In this document: piece after piece, positions 31,628-35,699 of the stretch
How positions within the stretch are numbered: the first letter of the stretch is position 1
How the letters are laid out: every line of letters starts with the position of its first letter
NCBI GenBank assembly: GCA_011042635.1
Contig: DQWH01000193.1
Span: 1 to 35,699 of the forward strand
Source of the DNA: Bacteroidota bacterium
GTDB taxonomy: Bacteria > Bacteroidota > Bacteroidia > Bacteroidales > VadinHA17
Length of the DNA stretch: 35,699 nt
Reading direction: 5' to 3'
Notes under the pieces: generated by a model
The model's input: only the letters and a program-made list of their open reading frames with translations
Databases searched by the model: none
What the model was told of the DNA's origin: nothing
Translations under genes and position numbers: made by a program

Positions 31628-33577
31628 ATGGCGGTGATTGATCATGATACGGTAACCCGGATACTGGATGCGGCCAATATTGTGGAGGTAATTCAGGATT
31701 TCGTGACCCTGAAGAAAAGAGGGGCCAATTACATCGGCCTGTGCCCTTTTCATCATGAAAAAACCCCTTCATTCAACGTTTCTCCTTCCAAAGGCATATA
31801 TAAATGTTTCGGATGCGGAAAAGGAGGCAGTGTGGTCAATTTCCTGATGGAGCATGAACATTTTTCCTATCCGGAAGCTTTGAAATACCTGGCCCGTAAG
31901 TACAACATTGAGGTGGTGGAGAAAGAGCTGACCGATGAAGAAAAGCGGCAGCAATCGGAAAGGGAAAGCCTGCTGGTTCTGACTTCCTGGGCACAGAAAT
32001 TTTTCACACGCATGCTGAATCAGCATCCCGAAGGCCGGGAGGTGGGTATGAGCTACTTTCGGGAAAGGGGATTCCGCGAGGAGACTCTGAAAGAATACCA
32101 GCTCGGATACTGTCCCGAAGAGAGGGGCATCCTGTCGAAATCGGCCCTGCAGGCAGGATACAAAAAGGAATTCCTCCTGAAATCGGGGCTATCGGTGGAA
32201 AGGGGAACTGAACTGGCCGACCGGTTCAGCGGACGGGTCATTTTCCCCATCCACAGCATTTCAGGTCAGGTAATCGGCTTCGGGGGAAGGATCCTTAAAT
32301 CGGGTGAAAAAACCGCCAAATACCTGAATTCTCCCGAATCGGAAATTTACCACAAAAGCCGGATCGTTTACGGAATCTTCCAGGCAAAGCGGGAGATCAT
32401 CTCCCGGGAAAAATGTTACCTGGTGGAAGGATATACCGATGTGCTTTCCCTGTTTCAGGCCGGTATCAAAAACGTGGTGGCTTCTTCAGGAACCGCTCTT
32501 ACCTCCGAACAGATCCGGCTCATCAGAAGATTCACCGCTAATGTTACGGTCATTTACGACGGTGACGAAGCCGGCATCAAAGCCTCGCTGCGGGGCATCG
32601 ACCTGCTGCTGGAAGAAGGTATCGATGTGCGGGTGGTGGCCATGCCCCCTGGTGAAGATCCCGATTCGTTCGCCCGGAAGGTAAGTCAGACCGAACTGGA
32701 AGAATACATCAGGAACCATGAGCAGGATTTCATTTCCTTCAAAACCTCCCTGCTGCTGGAAGAAGCCAGCACCGATCCCGTAAAAAGGGCCCAGATGATC
32801 ACCGAGGTGGTCAGGTCCATTGCCCTGATATCCGATCGCATCAAACGGGCTGTCTACATCAGGGAATGTGCCTCCCTGCTGGATATCGATGAGAAGATCC
32901 TGTATACGGAAGTGTACCAGAGAAGAAGGAAAAAGGCTGAGGAAACTTTCCGGAAATTTAGTCTTGACCAGGAGGTCAGGCTGAGATCCACACCCGTACC
33001 TTCTTTTGTAAAAGAGGTTTACAGCGAACCCCAGGAGAAGGAGATCATCCGGCTGCTGCTTCATTACGGCGACCGGGAACTGTTTCCCCTGGACGAACTG
33101 GCTCCTGAATCGGAGTACATCAGCGTGGCCGAATACATTATCCAGGAGATCAAGAATGATGAACTGGAATTTAAGAACCTGGTATACAGGAAAATATTTG
33201 AGGATTACCAGCGATTGCTGAGCCGCGGGGAAGAACCCGACCACCGGTACTTTATCAATCACGAGGATCCGCAGGTACGTGAGCTGGTTGCCGATCTGCT
33301 TTCGAACCCCTATGTGCTTAGCAAGGTCCATTCCAGAAAAGGAGTGCATGTGAAAACCGAAGATCTGATCCTAAAGAAAAGTGTTCCGGAAACGCTGATC
33401 GCCTACAAAACGAAAATACTGAAAATGGCGGCCCAGGAAAAGCTTTCCGAAATCGGGAAAGCCCAGGAAAAAAAACTCCCCCCGGAAGAAATTACCCGCA
33501 TACAGCAGGAATACCGCATCATCAAGGAAGTGATCACCACCATAGCCCATGACCGTAAAATGGTGATCATCACCTGA
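31628..33577 (+). CDS. dnaG: DNA primase
   Basis: A 649-residue primase that lays RNA primers at replication forks. The N-terminal zinc finger is LCPFHHEKTPSF with CFGCGKGG. The TOPRIM core has CYLVEGYTDVLSLFQAG (catalytic Glu), SSGTAL and VIYDGDEAG (metal-binding Asp residues), and GFGGRILKSGEKTAKYLNSP precedes it. The C-terminal DnaB-interacting region is present and helical. The open frame runs from 31403, but the ATG at 31628 (MAVIDHDTVTRIL) is the family start; TACCTTTA at 31573-31580 is a possible -7 box, with no good -33. It is divergent from the sirtuin gene with 151 bases between the starts. Confidence 0.97.
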   Translation: MAVIDHDTVTRILDAANIVEVIQDFVTLKKRGANYIGLCPFHHEKTPSFNVSPSKGIYKCFGCGKGGSVVNFLMEHEHFSYPEALKYLARKYNIEVVEKELTDEEKRQQSERESLLVLTSWAQKFFTRMLNQHPEGREVGMSYFRERGFREETLKEYQLGYCPEERGILSKSALQAGYKKEFLLKSGLSVERGTELADRFSGRVIFPIHSISGQVIGFGGRILKSGEKTAKYLNSPESEIYHKSRIVYGIFQAKREIISREKCYLVEGYTDVLSLFQAGIKNVVASSGTALTSEQIRLIRRFTANVTVIYDGDEAGIKASLRGIDLLLEEGIDVRVVAMPPGEDPDSFARKVSQTELEEYIRNHEQDFISFKTSLLLEEASTDPVKRAQMITEVVRSIALISDRIKRAVYIRECASLLDIDEKILYTEVYQRRRKKAEETFRKFSLDQEVRLRSTPVPSFVKEVYSEPQEKEIIRLLLHYGDRELFPLDELAPESEYISVAEYIIQEIKNDELEFKNLVYRKIFEDYQRLLSRGEEPDHRYFINHEDPQVRELVADLLSNPYVLSKVHSRKGVHVKTEDLILKKSVPETLIAYKTKILKMAAQEKLSEIGKAQEKKLPPEEITRIQQEYRIIKEVITTIAHDRKMVIIT

Positions 33578-33599
33578 AGCCACGGGTGCTTTTGCTCCT

Positions 33600-33631
33600 T
33601 TTGTTTTTATTTTGCAAAATGATTATCTTGG
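33600..33631 (+). promoter_or_regulatory. Candidate promoter of the first paralogous lipoprotein gene
   Basis: TTTG at 33600-33603 matches the -33 box and is followed after 20 bases by TATCTTGG at 33624-33631 (one mismatch to TAnnTTTG). The start would lie about 30 bases before the ATG at 33667. Confidence 0.4.
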
Positions 33632-33666
33632 TAACGGCATTCACCCAGGTTGCTAAACTTGTCCAA

Positions 33667-34578
33667 ATGGACCTGAAAAAGATCTCCCCGGCATTTCTGA
33701 CCTTTTCCATCCTGCTCTGTCCTTCCTGCCAAGACAATAAAGAACATACCGAAGCCGATATCAGCGAGGATGTTGATATAATGGTAGACGTTACATCGCG
33801 CCTGGAAGAAATGATCTCTTCCAGAAAAACCATCTTCTATGGCATCTATTCCCCCGTGGAAATGTCGGCTTTCTTCGAGCAATACCAGATCGGTTTCGAT
33901 CCGTCGGTGCTCCATCCGTCGGATATGGCCAACCAGTATGTGCTGACCGACAAGATTGCCCTGAATATCGGGGTCTATGGGGCGGATCTGAGTTATATCA
34001 AACTGTTCGACCAGCCCCAGGAAGCCATCCGTTACTACCTAACCATCGGAAAACTCAGCCGGCAGCTGGGCATTCCGGATGAGCTGATCCGGACTCCGGC
34101 AGATGATTACCTGCAAAACATTGACGACCCGGATAAGCTGGTTAACATAGCCACCACCACCTATGTGGCTACCGAACAGTTCCTGAACAGAAATGACCGG
34201 GAGCATGCGGCCGTCCTGATGCTGGCTGGCGGATGGGTCGAGGCCATGTACATTGCCACCCATGCTTTATGCGATTCTGACGGGCCCAGGGAAGAAGTCA
34301 CAGAACGAATCGTCGCCCAGAAATATTCCCTGAACATGCTTATTGCCATGATGCAGAACCATGCCCATCATGAATCCGTAGCCAGGTACCTGCACCTGCT
34401 GAACGTACTGAAAAAGTATTTCGACCAGTTTGATATCTATTTCGAAAAGGATGATGTAAAGATTGATACCGCCAGCCGGTCAATCATATCATCCCGTTCC
34501 TATGTGGATATATCTGCCGGTATCGTGGAGAACATCAAACGGGTGGTGGCCGGTATCCGGTATGTAATAACCGGTTGA
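33667..34578 (+). CDS. Lipoprotein of unknown function, paralogue A
   Basis: A 303-residue exported protein with a signal peptide ending LCPSC (Cys21; a weak lipobox). The body is mostly helical. It shares with the next gene the segments LNIGVYGADLSY (99-110) and AGGWVEAMYIATH (187-199), with similar spacing between them, and both proteins follow a signal peptide with a polar stretch. I do not recognise a named family and assign no function. The open frame extends up to 33586, but the ATG at 33667 fits both the signal peptide and the candidate promoter. The gene follows dnaG by 89 bases and precedes its paralogue by 94. A role at the envelope is all that can be inferred. Confidence 0.65.
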   Translation: MDLKKISPAFLTFSILLCPSCQDNKEHTEADISEDVDIMVDVTSRLEEMISSRKTIFYGIYSPVEMSAFFEQYQIGFDPSVLHPSDMANQYVLTDKIALNIGVYGADLSYIKLFDQPQEAIRYYLTIGKLSRQLGIPDELIRTPADDYLQNIDDPDKLVNIATTTYVATEQFLNRNDREHAAVLMLAGGWVEAMYIATHALCDSDGPREEVTERIVAQKYSLNMLIAMMQNHAHHESVARYLHLLNVLKKYFDQFDIYFEKDDVKIDTASRSIISSRSYVDISAGIVENIKRVVAGIRYVITG

Positions 34579-34635
34579 CCGGGAAATATTCCATGAATTA
34601 TCGCCGGGTATCAACCACCAGAAAATAAAATTTGA

Positions 34636-34643
34636 TATCTTTG
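34636..34643 (+). promoter_or_regulatory. Possible -7 box of the second paralogous lipoprotein gene
   Basis: TATCTTTG matches TAnnTTTG exactly, about 30 bases before the ATG at 34673. No TTTG lies at the right distance upstream. Confidence 0.25.
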
Positions 34644-34672
34644 AATTGAATTTACATTAAACTGAATGCATT

Positions 34673-35506
34673 ATGAATGGTTCCGCAAAAACACTGAAAA
34701 ACATTGTTCTGGCCATGGTGCTGATTATGCTGGCTGCACCCGCCTGCAAGCGCCGGGGAGAAATGGGTTCGGCCCGGGAAAGCAGGAAAGAAACCTATGT
34801 AAAGGAATCCATTGAATCGAAAGTCAGGGAATTTGTATACCCCCTTCCCACCGCCTTCGAGGTAACTGAAATGCTCAACGAAATTGGAGCCAATTATATC
34901 CTGACCCTGACCAACTCGGTTAAGAATGCCGACAAATACTTCACAGAAAAAAGCAAAGCCCTGAACCTGGGCGTATATGCTGCCGACCTGTCTTACAACA
35001 GCACCTACCAGCAAAAGCAGGAAACCATGTTCTACATTGAAGCCAGTAAAAAGCTGTCGGACGGGCTGGGTATTTCGGGTGTTCTTACCGAAGAACTGGC
35101 CGAAGAAGTAGAAGATAACATCAACGACAAGGAAAAGCTGGTGGAAATCATTACCAATGCATTCTATGACACATACAATGAGCTGAACCGGACGGGAAAA
35201 GGCAACCTGTCGTTACTGGTTATTGCCGGAAGCTGGGTGGAAGCCCTGTATATTACCACCAATATTTCCGAAAACGTATACCATAATCTGGAAATCGTAA
35301 AAATCATCCACCAGCAAAAAGAAAACCTCGACAAATTCTGGTCCATCCTGGAAGAAAACCAGAACGGGGAATATATTAATGAAATCATGAATGAACTGAA
35401 ACCTGTAAAGGATATATATGATAACATAGACCAGAGCCTCTCGGAAAAGGATGTCATAGCTATCACGCAGGAGATCAGCCGGATCAGGGAAAAATTCATT
35501 TCATAA
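34673..35506 (+). CDS. Lipoprotein of unknown function, paralogue B
   Basis: A 277-residue exported protein whose signal peptide ends AAPAC (Cys25), a better lipobox than its neighbour's. Shared segments with paralogue A are LNLGVYAADLSY (97-108) and AGSWVEALYITTN (186-198). The rest is charged and helical (SKALNLG, YIEASKKLSDGLG, NLDKFWSILEENQNGE). It probably arose by tandem duplication of the same ancestor as the previous gene, since divergence is now large outside these segments. No enzyme motif is visible. A rho-independent terminator follows 28 bases after the stop, so the pair forms the end of this transcription unit. Confidence 0.7.
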   Translation: MNGSAKTLKNIVLAMVLIMLAAPACKRRGEMGSARESRKETYVKESIESKVREFVYPLPTAFEVTEMLNEIGANYILTLTNSVKNADKYFTEKSKALNLGVYAADLSYNSTYQQKQETMFYIEASKKLSDGLGISGVLTEELAEEVEDNINDKEKLVEIITNAFYDTYNELNRTGKGNLSLLVIAGSWVEALYITTNISENVYHNLEIVKIIHQQKENLDKFWSILEENQNGEYINEIMNELKPVKDIYDNIDQSLSEKDVIAITQEISRIREKFIS

Positions 35507-35533
35507 AATTACCGATATCTCCAATTTTTATCT

Positions 35534-35562
35534 GCCGCCGGAAATCCCGGCGGCTTTCTTTT
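35534..35562 (+). terminator. Rho-independent terminator after the paralogous lipoproteins
   Basis: GCCGCCGG at 35534-35541 pairs with CCGGCGGC at 35547-35554 around AAATC, followed by TTTCTTTT. A textbook GC-rich stem with a U-tract. Confidence 0.9.
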
Positions 35563-35599
35563 ATAATACATCCCTTCGTTCTCCAGAGGAAAGGTAGCC

Positions 35600-35699
35600 C
35601 TGAGGGGCAGCCCCGTCGTCGGCGGTGCTTCCATTATTGTAGTAATAGAATTTGCCATCAAAAAAATACAGACAACCCCGGAGGGGTTGCATTATTTCT
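35600..35699. repeat. GC-rich palindromic tail resembling a dispersed intergenic repeat
   Basis: Past the terminator, GCCCTGAGGGGCAGCCCC at about 35609-35626 and CAACCCC/GGGGTTG at 35673-35689 form compact hairpins separated by an AT-rich stretch. The arrangement recalls the multicopy GGGG/CCCC-bearing intergenic repeats found in many Bacteroidota genomes, but copy number cannot be judged here. No coding frame is evident from 35507 to the window end. Confidence 0.35.

Overview
The window looks like chromosomal DNA from a member of the Bacteroidota, probably Bacteroidales-like. Supporting signs are several start-proximal promoters of the Bacteroidota type (-7 box TAnnTTTG, -33 box TTTG), a long type-2 IleRS, a DksA-like protein without zinc cysteines, a DUF1972 glycosyltransferase, a butyrate kinase, PorT-like barrels, and a TonB receptor with an N-terminal carboxypeptidase-like domain. 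Coding density is high and there is no tRNA, rRNA, CRISPR array, insertion sequence or phage gene that I could see.

Layout. 1-2409 (+): 3' part of RNase R, a TetR regulator and a YtfJ-like periplasmic protein. 2441-9797 (-): DUF1972 glycosyltransferase, lspA, dksA-like gene, ileS and a polyprenyl-phosphate sugar transferase, with a clear terminator separating ileS-dksA from lspA-glycosyltransferase. 9970-11134 (+): a VOC protein and a membrane protein resembling DUF4405. 11135-11464 is a gene-free, hairpin-rich stretch ending in a promoter. 11465-26287 (+): a run of twelve genes in one direction. 26343-31476: butyrate kinase, a decayed lipid A deacylase-like gene, a HAD phosphatase, rhodanese, ComF, a PorT-like barrel and a sirtuin. 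31628-35506 (+): dnaG and two tandem paralogous lipoproteins of unknown function, closed by a terminator. The last 135 bases carry GC-rich palindromes resembling a dispersed intergenic repeat.

The most interesting part is 11968-26287. It starts with an ECF sigma factor, a membrane-anchored Spy/CnrX-like sensor and a short single-TM protein, an arrangement that recalls the CnrYXH metal-sensing module. These are followed by a NapH/NosR-like polyferredoxin with an HMA-like tail, an ABC ATPase and permease (compare NosF/NosY), a DUF4857-like membrane protein, a TonB-dependent receptor without a SusD partner, a DUF4876-like lipoprotein, a DUF6850-like outer-membrane protein, and a gingipain-type (C25) caspase-fold protein fused to HEAT-like repeats. 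Read together, this suggests a metal- or cofactor-responsive envelope system that couples outer-membrane uptake to electron delivery across the inner membrane. That function is inferred; the parts and their order are seen directly.
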